64,000 bases of DNA from Streptomyces sp. NRRL S-350 (GCF_000719705.1 NZ_JOHO01000002.1:496001-560000), one strand, 5' to 3'. Positions 54,651 through 63,728 are shown, counted from the stretch's first letter. The notes: generated by a model not told the origin, from the letters alone. Numbers and translations are program-made.

Positions 54651-56849
54651 TCAGCCCCGGGCGACCAGCAGTTGGCTGGAGCCGTCGGGCAGGCCGGCGA
54701 TGGCGGCGCGCTGGGCCGGGAAGGTGCTCGCGCCGTACGGGCCCTGGACGGCGGCGAAGCCGGACCAGGTGCCGTTGGCGAACCGGGCCTGGTGGTAGAC
54801 CATGCCGTCGTTGCCGATCGCCACCACCTGCGAGGAGCCGTCGGGCAGGCCGGCGATGCCGACCGTCCGCGCGGCCATGGTGGGCGTGCCGACTCCCGGG
54901 ATCGCGGCGAAGCCGGACCAACTGCCGTTGGCGAACCGGGCCTGGTGGTAGACGATGCCGTCGTTGCCGAGCGCCAGGATCTGGGAGGAGCCGTCCGGCA
55001 GCCCTGCGACGGCCACCCGCGTGGCCGCCATCCGCGGGCTGTTCACCCCGGGGATCGCGGCGAAACCGGACCAGTTGCCGTTGGCGAAGCGGGCCTGGTG
55101 GTAGACGATGCCGTCGTTGCCGATCGCCACCACCTGCGCGGAGCCGTCCGGCAGGCCGGCGATGGCGACGTCCCCGGCCGCCATGGTCGGGGTGCCGATC
55201 CCGGGCAGCGCGGCGAAGCCGGACCAACTGCCGTCGGCGAAGCGGGCCTGGTGGTAGACCATGCCGTCGTTGCCGATCGCCACCACCTGCGACGAGCCGT
55301 CCGGCAGGCCGGCGATGCCTGCCCGCTGGGCGGCCATGGTCGGGGTGCCGATGCCGGGCAGCGCGGCGAAGCCGGACCACCCGCCGTTCGCGGCGCGGAC
55401 CCCGTGGTACAGCTGGCTGTCCAGTCCGATGCCCAGCTCCTGCGAGGAGCCGCCCGGCAGACCGGCCGCCGCGGCCTCCGAGCCGCGGAACACTCCCGCC
55501 GCGCCCGCCAGCGGACTGAAACCGGGCCAGTTGCCCGAGCTCTGGCGCACGCCGAGGTAGAACCCGGAGGACTGGCCCGCAGGGGCGCTGCCGAGCCGGA
55601 TGTCGAGGACGTCCTGGTCGATCCCGATGCTGAAGCCGCCCCAGGTCTCCGGGGCCTGCGGCGAGGCGTACTGGTGGGCGCGCTGGTGGTCGCCCCAGTA
55701 GCCGGCGGGTATCGCCGGGTCGTCGGTGTCCTCCCGGCCGTTCCAGTTGGCGCTGAAGACGGCGTCGGGCATGGCGTAGGCGCTGTTGCCGGCGTTGGCG
55801 GCCAGGTCCTTCATGCCGGACGAGGAACTGCTGTACACCCCGGAGTTGTAGCCCCAGGCGTGCAGTTCGTAGGTCCAGGCGGTGAGGAAGCCGAGCACCG
55901 CGCCCGAGTACTGCGGGGCGTAGGCCTCCATGTCGTAGTAGAGAATCGTGCCGGGGCCGAAGCCGAGGGACTGGGCCTGGCTCACCGCGTCGTCGGCGGC
56001 GCTGGCGCCCTCGGCGGCGGGAGAGGCGATCTTCGACGCCTGCGTGCCGACGTACAGCGGCATGAAGGCCCAGCCGCCGGCCTGCTGCTGCTGGACCCAG
56101 GAGGCCGTCAGGTTGGGTTGGGCGCAGGCCCGCTTGGCGCCGCCGATGTAGATGCCGACCGCCCGGTAGGGGGAGGAGGCCATCCACGCGTTCATCGCGG
56201 CGCCGGAGGGCGCCGTGCAGGCGTCGAAACCCTTGCCGGTGTAGTTCGTCGCCGACGCGGGTACCGCAGCCGCGGCCGGGGCAGTCGACGCCGGTTCGGA
56301 CGGCGCGGCCGCAGCCGCGGCGGTGCCGGACCGCGGTGCGGAGCCCGGCGCGGGGGCCGTGCCGGGGCCGCCGGGCGCGGACGCCGGGTGACGCGTCGGC
56401 TCGGGGGTGAGCCCGGCGCCGGTGATGATCCGCCGCACCGACGGCTGGTCCGTGTCGTACGTCCCGGTCACGGCGACGACACCGTCGTTCGCCCGGAGCG
56501 TGTGCGCGACGGGGTTGGAGCCCTCCCGGTCCGGCGTGGCCGTCGCGGCGGGCTCGACCAGCAGCGCCTCCGTGCGGCCGATCAACCGGGGCGGGCAGAC
56601 CTGCTGTTCGCCCGGGTGGCCGAGGTAGACGGTGTGCTGGTCGAAGCGGACACAGGCCTGCGGGTCCACGCCCAGGTCGACGACCGGCCAGGCCGCGGGG
56701 ACATGGAAGACGCGGCCCTGGTACGTCACCGCCTTGGTGTCCTGACCGCCGGCGGGCGCGGCTGCGGCGGCGCCGGCGGTGGGCACCGCCATGAGCACGG
56801 CCGCCGCGACGGCCGAGGCGCTGCGGAGCGCTGTCATACGGGACTTCAC
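54651..56849 (-). CDS. secreted DUF1906 glycoside hydrolase-like protein with tandem beta-propeller-type repeats
   Basis: A 732-residue exported protein. Signal peptide about 1-33 (ALRSASAVAAAVLMAVPTAG). Residues ~205-440 form a DUF1906 (Rv2525c-like) lysozyme-like barrel: GKGFDACTAPSGAAMNAWMA, YRAVGIYIGGA, ILYYDMEAY and SIGIDQDVLDI. The C-terminal ~290 residues have about six repeats of 48-49 residues with the core DGSSQVVAIGNDGMVYHQAR and SGFAALPGIGTPTM, akin to PLL/tectonin propellers. An Ala/Pro/Ser linker precedes the barrel. The GTG start is chosen because AGGAG lies 8 nt before it, over an ATG 18 nt upstream. It probably acts on or binds cell wall or surface polysaccharide. Confidence 0.87.
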   Translation of the reverse strand: MKSRMTALRSASAVAAAVLMAVPTAGAAAAAPAGGQDTKAVTYQGRVFHVPAAWPVVDLGVDPQACVRFDQHTVYLGHPGEQQVCPPRLIGRTEALLVEPAATATPDREGSNPVAHTLRANDGVVAVTGTYDTDQPSVRRIITGAGLTPEPTRHPASAPGGPGTAPAPGSAPRSGTAAAAAAPSEPASTAPAAAAVPASATNYTGKGFDACTAPSGAAMNAWMASSPYRAVGIYIGGAKRACAQPNLTASWVQQQQAGGWAFMPLYVGTQASKIASPAAEGASAADDAVSQAQSLGFGPGTILYYDMEAYAPQYSGAVLGFLTAWTYELHAWGYNSGVYSSSSSGMKDLAANAGNSAYAMPDAVFSANWNGREDTDDPAIPAGYWGDHQRAHQYASPQAPETWGGFSIGIDQDVLDIRLGSAPAGQSSGFYLGVRQSSGNWPGFSPLAGAAGVFRGSEAAAAGLPGGSSQELGIGLDSQLYHGVRAANGGWSGFAALPGIGTPTMAAQRAGIAGLPDGSSQVVAIGNDGMVYHQARFADGSWSGFAALPGIGTPTMAAGDVAIAGLPDGSAQVVAIGNDGIVYHQARFANGNWSGFAAIPGVNSPRMAATRVAVAGLPDGSSQILALGNDGIVYHQARFANGSWSGFAAIPGVGTPTMAARTVGIAGLPDGSSQVVAIGNDGMVYHQARFANGTWSGFAAVQGPYGASTFPAQRAAIAGLPDGSSQLLVARG
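54670..55420. repeat. ~147-bp tandem coding repeats in the DUF1906 gene
   Basis: Five to six copies of a unit of about 147 bp, each encoding one propeller-type blade, with stretches such as GAGCCGTCCGGCAGGCCGGC nearly invariant. Recent duplication is suggested by the high nucleotide identity between neighbouring blades. Confidence 0.8.
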
Positions 56850-57076
56850 CCAGATCTCTCCTGACATGGCGAAGGGCCGCGCGCAGAGAAGTCGGCCGCG
56901 CGGCGATGGCGGCCACGATATCCACGCCCGTGACGGGTGATCGACACTGACCCCACCGGTCGGGCCGATTCGCCGTCAGCTGTTGCTGCGGAGGCCGCCG
57001 TTCCGGCGTTCCGTGGCGTGCGGCGCGTCCCGTGCCAGGTGACGGGCAGGCCGGGCGGGATGCCGGAACAGGGTAA

Positions 57077-57106
57077 TTGAACGCGTTCAGAATCATCGGC
57101 TACGCT
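57077..57106 (+). promoter_or_regulatory. promoter with overlapping perfect palindrome, TIGR01777 gene
   Basis: The -35 TTGAAC (57077-57082), 18-bp spacer, -10 TACGCT (57101-57106). A perfect 12-bp palindrome TGAACGCGTTCA (57078-57089) overlaps the -35. A repressor bound there would block RNA polymerase. Confidence 0.55.
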
Positions 57107-57136
57107 GGGCGGGAAACCGACGCGCCAGGGGGCATC

Positions 57137-58078
57137 ATGAAGGTCGTCATTCCCGGTGGATCCGGCGCCCTCGGGGCGCTGCTCGACCGAAGCCTCACCG
57201 CCGCCGGGCACCAGGTGGTCACCCTGACCCGCAGGCCGGCCCGGCCCCGGCAGGTCGGCTGGGACGGACGCACGCTCGGCGCCTGGGCAAAAGAGGTCGA
57301 CGGCAGCGACGTCGTGCTCAACCTCGCCGGACGCAGCGTCACCTGCCGCTACACCGAGGAGAACCGGCGGGCCATGATGGACTCCCGGGTGCTCTCCACC
57401 CGGGCCGTCGGAGAGGCCGTCGCAGCCGCCCGGCGCCCGCCCGCCGTCTGGCTGCAGATGAGCACCGCCACGGTCTACGCCCACCGCCACGACGCCCCCA
57501 ACGGCGAACGGGACGGTCTGATCGGCGGCGATGAGCCCGACGCCCCGCCGTCCTGGCGGCACAGCATCGACATCGCCCGGGCCTGGGAGCAGGCCCAGGC
57601 GGAAGCCGAAACCCCGCACACCCGCAAGGTCGCCCTGCGCACCGCCGTCGTCCTCGGCCCGGAACGCGGCGGCGCCCTCGACTCGCTCTCCTGGCTGGCC
57701 CGCCTCGGCGCCGGCGGGCCGATCGCCGGCGGCGCGCAGTACGTCTCCTGGATCCACGAACGCGACTTCGCCCGCGCCGTCGACTTCCTGATCGCCCGCC
57801 GGGAGCTCGCCGGGCCCGTCAACCTCGCCGCCCCGAACCCGCTCCCCCAGCGCGAGTTCATGCGCGACCTGCGCAGGGCCTGGGGCATGCCGCTGGCCCT
57901 GCCCGCCACCCGCCGGATGGTCGAACTCGGCGCCTTCGCCCTGCGCTCCGAGTCCGAACTGCTGTTGAAGAGCCGCCGCGTGGTGCCGGCCCGCCTGCTG
58001 GATGCCGGCTTCACCTTCGAGTACCCGCGCTGGCCGGCCGCGGCCCGCGACCTCGTCCGGCGCCTGCGCGGGAGGTGA
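57137..58078 (+). CDS. TIGR01777 family NAD-dependent epimerase/dehydratase-like protein
   Basis: A 313-residue extended SDR of the YfcH/SULA group. It opens MKVVIPGGSGALGALLDRSL (the Gly-rich NAD(P) turn), then VVLNLAGRSVTCRYTEENRR, which is nearly diagnostic of TIGR01777, and has SRVLSTRAVGEAV and QYVSWIHERDFARAVDFLI. C-terminal DUF1731 region LRRAWGMPLALPATRRMVEL, ending near LLDAGFTFEYP. The ATG follows AGGGGG; a more upstream start within the promoter is rejected. Reaction unknown; YfcH proteins bind NADP. The promoter has a strong palindrome. Confidence 0.92.
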   Translation: MKVVIPGGSGALGALLDRSLTAAGHQVVTLTRRPARPRQVGWDGRTLGAWAKEVDGSDVVLNLAGRSVTCRYTEENRRAMMDSRVLSTRAVGEAVAAARRPPAVWLQMSTATVYAHRHDAPNGERDGLIGGDEPDAPPSWRHSIDIARAWEQAQAEAETPHTRKVALRTAVVLGPERGGALDSLSWLARLGAGGPIAGGAQYVSWIHERDFARAVDFLIARRELAGPVNLAAPNPLPQREFMRDLRRAWGMPLALPATRRMVELGAFALRSESELLLKSRRVVPARLLDAGFTFEYPRWPAAARDLVRRLRGR

Positions 58079-58191
58079 CCCGGGGCGGACGGCACGGTTC
58101 GTCACGGGGCCGTCACAGCTCCGCCGCCGCGCTTGTCCCGGGCGGTCGCCCACCGGGAGGGTGGGAGGACGCGCGGGCAACAGGGGGCGAA

Positions 58192-59040
58192 ATGCTGACG
58201 GTGCGACTGGCGTTCATGCGGCGCCTGGTGGACGTCTTCGGGATCGGCTGCCTGCTGGCCATCGTGCCGGTGATCGTCCTGGGCGGGACCGGCGCCACGG
58301 GCGGGGGAGTGACCGCGCTGATCGGGGTCGCGATCGTCGCCGCGGTGACCTTCGGGGCGCCGTGCACCTTCCGGCTGCGGGAGGAGGAGAGCGGCCTGGT
58401 GCTGGTGCGGCTGCTCGTCGCCAAGCGCTACGCCTGGTCGGAGATCCGGGGGCTGGCCATGGAGTTCACCGAGGATTCGGAGACCGGCGCCCACCGGGTC
58501 CGGCTCCGGGTGCGCCTCGTCGATCCGCCGGGCCGCCACTGGGGCCCGTTCCTCGGGGAACTCGCCGCCACCGCGGAGGACCGGCCGCGCGGAGTCGAAC
58601 CGCGCGCCCTCGCCGAGCTGTTCGCCCTGTTCGGACGGCGCGGACTGCCCGTCGACCGGCCGGAGTTCGCGAACGCCGTGCTCTCCGCCCACGGCCTGCC
58701 ACCGCTGCCGCCCCCGCACGTACGGAACGCGCCGACCGGGCCCGTGCCCGAGCCCGGGCAGGCGTACGCGGACGCCCCGGGAATCGAGGAAGAAGACGGG
58801 TACCTCGCGAACCACCGCAAGCTCGTCCTGGGGCCGCCCCGGGCGCGGCGCGACTACCTGCTGCGCGCCGCCGCCCTGCGCGACCGGGTGGCGCTGGGCA
58901 ACGGCGACGCGGACGCCGAGCAGGTGGCGAGCGCGCTGTACACGGCCTGGCAGCTGGCCCACCACGACGGCGTCACCGTCCAGGGCGACGTGCGCGGCTA
59001 CGTCCGGGAGCAGTACCCGGGCCGGCGCCGCGCCGGGTAG
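58192..59040 (+). CDS. hypothetical PH-domain-like membrane protein
   Basis: A 282-residue protein. Two hydrophobic helices at residues ~16-62 (GIGCLLAIVPVIVLGG, VTALIGVAIVAAVTFGA) lead to a cytosolic beta-rich part with YAWSEIRGLAMEFTEDSETG, the pattern of bacterial PH domains (bPH_6-like, often with a Trp and EI). The C-terminal 100 residues are helical and charged (PPRARRDYLLRAAALRDRVA). Function unknown; similar proteins are common in actinomycetes. AGGGGG precedes the ATG. Confidence 0.78.
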   Translation: MLTVRLAFMRRLVDVFGIGCLLAIVPVIVLGGTGATGGGVTALIGVAIVAAVTFGAPCTFRLREEESGLVLVRLLVAKRYAWSEIRGLAMEFTEDSETGAHRVRLRVRLVDPPGRHWGPFLGELAATAEDRPRGVEPRALAELFALFGRRGLPVDRPEFANAVLSAHGLPPLPPPHVRNAPTGPVPEPGQAYADAPGIEEEDGYLANHRKLVLGPPRARRDYLLRAAALRDRVALGNGDADAEQVASALYTAWQLAHHDGVTVQGDVRGYVREQYPGRRRAG

Positions 59041-59045
59041 CCGCG

Positions 59046-59480
59046 TTACGGCCGCAGCAGCCGGTCCAGCACCCGGCCGAAGACGAGCCGGCCCACCGAA
59101 GCGACGACCGGATCGGCGAACCGGGGCAGACCGGTGATCAGCAACTCCTCCGCCCAGACCGCCTCGCAGCCGCCGCCCACCGCCCGGACCCGCAGCACGG
59201 CCCCGCCGCGCACCGGGCGGCCGCGCTTCGCCAGTCGGCAGAGGCCGTCGCGCCCGGGCCCCGGCGCGACGAACTCGACGACCTCCATCGGGTCGTCGAA
59301 GCGCAGCGGCCCGAAGGCCGTCCGGGCCAGGACGACATCGCCGACCTCCCGGCCGGTGCCCCGGGCGACACCGACCCGGGTGAACGGCACCCGCTCCCCG
59401 TGCCGGGGCCAGTCGGTCAACCGCTCCCAGCAGCGGGCCGGCGGCAGCTGGGAACGGCGGGTCAGGACGAAACGGGCCAT
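59046..59480 (-). CDS. SRPBCC (START-like) family protein
   Basis: A 144-residue protein. It starts MARFVLTRRSQLPPARCWER and LTDWPRHGERVPFTRV, the helix-grip beginning of actinomycete SRPBCC proteins, and ends with a hydrophobic ligand pocket helix (ADPVVASVGRLVFGRVLDRL). Such proteins bind hydrophobic ligands or lipids; some aid polyketide cyclisation, but nothing specific shows that here. Convergent with the preceding gene, with 5 bp between stops. Confidence 0.85.
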   Translation of the reverse strand: MARFVLTRRSQLPPARCWERLTDWPRHGERVPFTRVGVARGTGREVGDVVLARTAFGPLRFDDPMEVVEFVAPGPGRDGLCRLAKRGRPVRGGAVLRVRAVGGGCEAVWAEELLITGLPRFADPVVASVGRLVFGRVLDRLLRP

Positions 59481-59606
59481 GGGTCCACGGTAGTGGCGTC
59501 GGGCCGGGGCGGGCCGCTCGCGGCCGGGGCGCGCCGCACCGGCCGTGCGGGCCCGACGCCGGCCCGGGCCTCGGCGCCGGGGCAGGCCCCGCGACCGGTG
59601 CGGACG

Positions 59607-62000
59607 TCAGCGCCGGGGCGCTGCCGCCAGCAGGCCGGCCAGCACCGTCAGGTCGTCCTCCTCGTCGAGCAGCACCACCAGCGGCGGGTGCGTCGCGGCT
59701 CCCAACCGGGCGATCTCGTACGCGGTGACGCCGAGCCCCGGCGGGGCGACCAGCGCCACCGGCGCGCGGGACTCCAGCAGGGGGGCGAGCACCGGCCGGT
59801 AGGCGGCGGGCGGCGCCCCGCCACCGGCGGGGCGCAGCACGGCGAGGGCCTGCGGGCCGGGCCAGCGGCGGGCCGCGCCGGGGTAGCGGTCGTGCGGGGC
59901 GCCGGGGGGAGGCAGCAGCAGGACCCAGCCCGCGCCCGGGCGGGTGGCCCGGTGCAGCAGGTCCAGCCGCACCGCCGGGGCGTCGTCGGCACCGGGCGAG
60001 ACGCCCGTGTCCCCCGAGCCGCCCGGGCCGACCGAGCCGTCCGCAGGGTCCGAGCCCGGTTCGCCGAGCCGGGGCGTCGGCTGTCCGGCGAGCGTGGAGC
60101 GCAGCACCTCCGTGGTGCTCAGCCCGCTCGGCAGGTCGGGGAAGGCGCGCAGCAGGTGGGCGCTCTGGCTGAGGAGTTCGAGGGCGTCCCGGTCGGCGAG
60201 CAGGGCGCGGTCGTGGGTGGCGGTGAGCACGAGCCCGCCGGTGGCGTCGTAGTGGGCGGCGAGGGTGATCGGGTACGAGGTGAAGGTGCCGGCGGCGGGG
60301 ACGGGGCTCTCCACGTGGATGCCGTGCGCGGCCAGATCGGTCTCCAGCCGCAGGTGGTGCGAGGCGGGCGGCTGGTGCTCCAGCACGACCAGGCTGTTGG
60401 GCCGCTGCCCGCGCGAACCGGCCGTCCAGCGGTGGGCCTGCCCGGGGGAGACCCACTCGTACGCGGCGAGGTCGAGCACGCCGTCGCGCAGTGCCGCGAG
60501 CAGCTGCGGCACGGTGGTGCCGGGGTGCAGCCGGACGGAGATCGGCAGCGGGTTGCGCAGGGCGCCGGGCAGCCGGTCGATGCCGTCCAGCGGGATGCCC
60601 CGGCCGGAGACGGTCACCGCGAAGCCGACCCGCACGGCCTTGGCGGGGCGGCGGAGCCGGTCCGACTGCGTCGCGCGGTACAGCAGCAGCGCCCACGCGG
60701 CCTGCAGCGCGCTGCTCTCGCCCGCGCCCCAGGCCGCCGCCCAGCCGCGCAGCCGTACCGCCTCGTACGGGGTGAGCCGGCGCCGGGCCCGGCCGCTGCC
60801 GCGTCGGCTCGGGTCGGGGGCGAGCGGCAGGACGGCCGTGCCGCCCGGTCGGGTGGACCAGAACTGCCTCGGCGCGTCGGTGCCTTGGGCCCGCACCCAG
60901 CGGGCGTGGTCGCGGAGGTCGGGGCGGCGTTCGCCGCCGGGCAGGACGCCGCCGGTCAGGTAGGCGCGGTAGAAGGACTGCAGCAGCAGGCGCACGCTCC
61001 AGCCGTCCAGCATCGCCTGGTGGTAGCTGAGCAGTACCCGGGTGGCGGGCCCCTCGTCGGCGTCCGGCGGGGCGTCGAGCAGGGTGGCGCGCAGCAGGGC
61101 GGGGCGGCGCAGGTCGAAGCCGCGCCGGCGGTCGGCGGCGAGCAGTTCGTCCCAGTCGGCGGTGCCGTGCGGGTGTCGGGTCACGTCGGGGGCGGCGCGT
61201 TCGTGGAGCACCATCCACGGGTCGCCGGTGCCGTCCTCGTCCCAGTCGAAGGCGGCGCGCAGCACCGTCTCGTGGTCGGTGACGGACTGCCAGGCCGCCG
61301 CGAAGCGCTCGGTGTCCAGCGGTCCGTGCCAGTTCCAGGACAGCTGCTCGACGTGCCGCCCGTCGTGGTCGGCCGGGCCGAGGACCTGGCGCAGCATCTC
61401 CCGTTGCAGTGCGCTGGTCGGCACGGTGACCGGCTCGGGCGGCTGCGCCAGCGCCTCCCGCAGCTCCTCCAGGAGGGCGGCGGCGCGCTCGGGCGGGCCG
61501 GGCGCGAGGCCGACGAAGAGCCGCGGTCGGCCGTCGCGGTCGGCCGCGTCCCGGCGTTCCCCGCCGCCGCCCCGGTCCTCGACCAGGACGGCCCGCAGTC
61601 GCGGCCCGCCGGCCAGGCTGCGGCCCAGCTCGGCGAGCACCCGGTCGAGGGCCGCCGGGCCGTCCGCCGTCCGCTGCCACAGCGTGTCGTCCGGGGTGCC
61701 GGGGGGCGAAGCTCCCGCGGCGGCGGGAGCCCGCAGGACGGTCCGCAGCGCGGCGCGCAGCACTTCGGGTTCGTACGCCCGGTGCAGCTCGGCCAGCACG
61801 AACTCCCTGGCGCGGGCGGACGGCGCGGCGGCTCGCCGCGGCGGGGCCTCCGGTCGGGCCGCCGGGCGGGCCAGCGCGGCGCTCACGGCCCCCGCGTCGA
61901 GCCGTCTCGGCGGGCGGGCGGCGGGCAGGCAGGGCTCGGGCGCGGGGGCGCCGGACACCAGGACGGTGACGGGGGCGCTGGAGAACTGACGGTTCGTCAT
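59607..62000 (-). CDS. free-standing NRPS condensation-domain protein with degenerate thioesterase tail
   Basis: A 797-residue protein. Residues ~1-190 are of unclear origin (REFVLAELHRAYEPEVLRAA). Residues ~193-610 form a condensation domain (TSALQREMLRQVL, RATLLDAPP), but the HHxxxDG motif reads HQAMLDG (His327, Gln328, Asp332, Gly333): the catalytic second His is Gln. GFAVTVSGRGIPLDGIDRLP is a late C-domain motif. After ~660 a TE-like strand (WVLLLPPPGAP) and APPGLGVTAYEIARLG follow, where the Ser of the usual GHSxGG is missing. No adenylation or carrier domain is present. Gap to the next upstream gene is 62 bp, so it is probably in the ketoreductase operon. Confidence 0.83.
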   Translation of the reverse strand: MTNRQFSSAPVTVLVSGAPAPEPCLPAARPPRRLDAGAVSAALARPAARPEAPPRRAAAPSARAREFVLAELHRAYEPEVLRAALRTVLRAPAAAGASPPGTPDDTLWQRTADGPAALDRVLAELGRSLAGGPRLRAVLVEDRGGGGERRDAADRDGRPRLFVGLAPGPPERAAALLEELREALAQPPEPVTVPTSALQREMLRQVLGPADHDGRHVEQLSWNWHGPLDTERFAAAWQSVTDHETVLRAAFDWDEDGTGDPWMVLHERAAPDVTRHPHGTADWDELLAADRRRGFDLRRPALLRATLLDAPPDADEGPATRVLLSYHQAMLDGWSVRLLLQSFYRAYLTGGVLPGGERRPDLRDHARWVRAQGTDAPRQFWSTRPGGTAVLPLAPDPSRRGSGRARRRLTPYEAVRLRGWAAAWGAGESSALQAAWALLLYRATQSDRLRRPAKAVRVGFAVTVSGRGIPLDGIDRLPGALRNPLPISVRLHPGTTVPQLLAALRDGVLDLAAYEWVSPGQAHRWTAGSRGQRPNSLVVLEHQPPASHHLRLETDLAAHGIHVESPVPAAGTFTSYPITLAAHYDATGGLVLTATHDRALLADRDALELLSQSAHLLRAFPDLPSGLSTTEVLRSTLAGQPTPRLGEPGSDPADGSVGPGGSGDTGVSPGADDAPAVRLDLLHRATRPGAGWVLLLPPPGAPHDRYPGAARRWPGPQALAVLRPAGGGAPPAAYRPVLAPLLESRAPVALVAPPGLGVTAYEIARLGAATHPPLVVLLDEEDDLTVLAGLLAAAPRR

Positions 62001-62062
62001 CGCTGATCAGCGGGCACCGGAGCCCGAGTCCTTCCCGTGGGCCGGCCTGGATCGCGCCGGGG

Positions 62063-62851
62063 TTACTGGGTGGCGAGTCCGCCGCAGACGTTGAGCGCCT
62101 GGGCGGTGATGCTGGCGGCGGTCGGGGAGGTGAGGTAGCCGGCCAGCGAGGCGACCTCCTCCGGGGTGGTGTAGCGGCCGAGCGGGATGTGCGTCTGGAA
62201 GTGCCGGTGGATGGTCTCGGGCGTGGTGTTGTAGGCGGTGGCGTACTCGTGGTGGATCCGGGCGGTGTGCGGGGTCTGGACGTAGCCCGGGCAGATGGCG
62301 TTGACGGTGGTGCCGGTGGGCGCCAACTCCTTGGCCAGCGCGCGGGTGAAACCGATGACGGCGTGCTTGCTCGCGGTGTACGGCGCGCCCAGGGTGACGG
62401 CCTGCTTCCCGGCCGTGGACGCGATGTTGATGATGCGCGGGTGTGCGGTGGTGGTGATGTGGCCCTGCCGGAGGGTTTCGCGGGTGACCAGGAAGACGGC
62501 GTTGAGGTTGGTGTCGATGACGTCGTACCACAGGTCGTCGGTGGTGGTCGCGGTGGGCCCGCCGCCGGTGCGGCCGGCGTTGTTGACCAGGACGGTGATC
62601 GGGCCGTGTTCGGCCACCGTGTGCCGGATCAGCCCGGCGACCTGGGCCGGCTTGCGGACGTCGCAGGTGAGGCCGTCGGCCTGGTGGCCCTCCTCGCGCA
62701 GGGTGGCGACCGCCTGGTCGATGTGCTGGGCGGTGCGGGCGCAGATGAAGACACGGTGGCCGCGGCTGCCGAGTTCGCGGGCGATGGCGAGGCCGATGCC
62801 GCGGGTACCGCCGGTGATCAGGGCGAGGGGTTTCTCGGGTGCGGTGGTCAT
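62063..62851 (-). CDS. ActIII-type C9 ketoreductase (SDR) for aromatic polyketides
   Basis: A 262-residue classical SDR. NADPH-binding ALITGGTRGIGLAIARELGS; VLVNNAGRTGGGPTA; INIASTAGKQAVTLGAPYTA followed by SKHAV (Ser, Tyr, Lys triad); TVNAICPGYVQTPH; and the end ITAQALNVCGGLATQ. The PGG and NVCGGL features match type II PKS ketoreductases such as ActIII, which reduce the C9 carbonyl of the polyketide chain. It lies between a SARP gene and the condensation-domain gene. No ketosynthase is in the window; the cluster must extend to the right. Confidence 0.92.
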   Translation of the reverse strand: MTTAPEKPLALITGGTRGIGLAIARELGSRGHRVFICARTAQHIDQAVATLREEGHQADGLTCDVRKPAQVAGLIRHTVAEHGPITVLVNNAGRTGGGPTATTTDDLWYDVIDTNLNAVFLVTRETLRQGHITTTAHPRIINIASTAGKQAVTLGAPYTASKHAVIGFTRALAKELAPTGTTVNAICPGYVQTPHTARIHHEYATAYNTTPETIHRHFQTHIPLGRYTTPEEVASLAGYLTSPTAASITAQALNVCGGLATQ

Positions 62852-62909
62852 GACGCGTCCTGTGGGTGAGGGCTGGGAGAGGTCGGCGGGACGGCCGTCC
62901 TGGCGGGGC

Positions 62910-63728
62910 TCAGGCCGAGTACAGGTTGTAGGTGGTCGGGTGCGCGGTGGCGGGCGTGTTGAGGGCCGGGTCCAGGTTGAGGATCGCGTGCTGCAGGTGC
63001 TGCAGGTGCGGGGAGGGCTGGATGCCGAGCTCGGTGGTCAGCCGGTGGCGCAGGTGGTGGTAGGCGGTCAGGGCGCTGGTCTGCCGGCCGGCCCGGTAGA
63101 GGGCGACCATGGCCTGGGCGTGCAGGCCCTCGTGGTGGGGGTGCTGGTGGGTGAGGTGGGTGAGTTCGGGGATGAGCTCGTTGTGCCGGCCGAGCCGCAG
63201 GTCGGTGTCGATGCGCCGTTCGAGGGTGACGAGCCGGCTCTCCTCCAGGCGCATGATCTCGATGGTGAGGATCGGTCCGGGCCGTACGTCGACCAGGGCG
63301 GGGCCGTGCCACAGGGCGAGGGCCTGGCGGAAGTGGGTGGCGGCCTGGTCGTCGTGGCCGTGGTTGAAGGCGTGCTGGCCCTGGGTGATCAGCAGGTTGT
63401 AGGTGTGGACGTCCAGGTTGTCCGGGTGCGTGGTGAGCTGGTAGCCGCCGTGGCGGGTGGTGAGGACGTCCTTGGCGGTGGTGTGCGGGGTCGGGCCGAG
63501 GGCCTGGGTGATGCGGCGGCGCAGCTGCAGGATGTACGTCTGCATGGTGGTGAGCGCCTGTCTTGGCGGGTCGTCCCCCCAGATCTCCTCGATCAGCGTG
63601 GCGATGGGCAGGATCCGGTTCGGGTAGAGCGCCAGGAGGGCGAGGAGCTGGCGCTGCTTCGCGGCGGAGGGGACGACGGAGATGCCGTTGAGGTCGGCGG
63701 TGAGCGGGCCGAGGACTCTGAGCTGCAT
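62910..63728 (-). CDS. SARP family transcriptional activator
   Basis: A 272-residue Streptomyces antibiotic regulatory protein. MQLRVLGPLTADLNGISVVP and AKQRQLLALLALYPNRILPI form the OmpR-like winged helix (residues ~1-95), with TLIEEIWGDDPPRQALTTMQ and TYILQLRRRI as the recognition part; the BTAD helical half follows (ALALWHGPALVDVRPG, HHEGLHAQAMVALYRAGRQT). Size and shape match ActII-ORF4/DnrI. It would activate the aromatic polyketide cluster next to it. AAAGGAG lies 8 nt before the ATG. The 5' region has a 16-bp direct repeat. Confidence 0.93.
   Translation of the reverse strand: MQLRVLGPLTADLNGISVVPSAAKQRQLLALLALYPNRILPIATLIEEIWGDDPPRQALTTMQTYILQLRRRITQALGPTPHTTAKDVLTTRHGGYQLTTHPDNLDVHTYNLLITQGQHAFNHGHDDQAATHFRQALALWHGPALVDVRPGPILTIEIMRLEESRLVTLERRIDTDLRLGRHNELIPELTHLTHQHPHHEGLHAQAMVALYRAGRQTSALTAYHHLRHRLTTELGIQPSPHLQHLQHAILNLDPALNTPATAHPTTYNLYSA

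Noticed and set aside
58102..61680. A 1192-codon minus-strand frame spanning the condensation gene and beyond
   Set aside because: It overlaps recognised genes in another frame, has Arg/Pro/Gly-rich composition and no motif; shadow frame.
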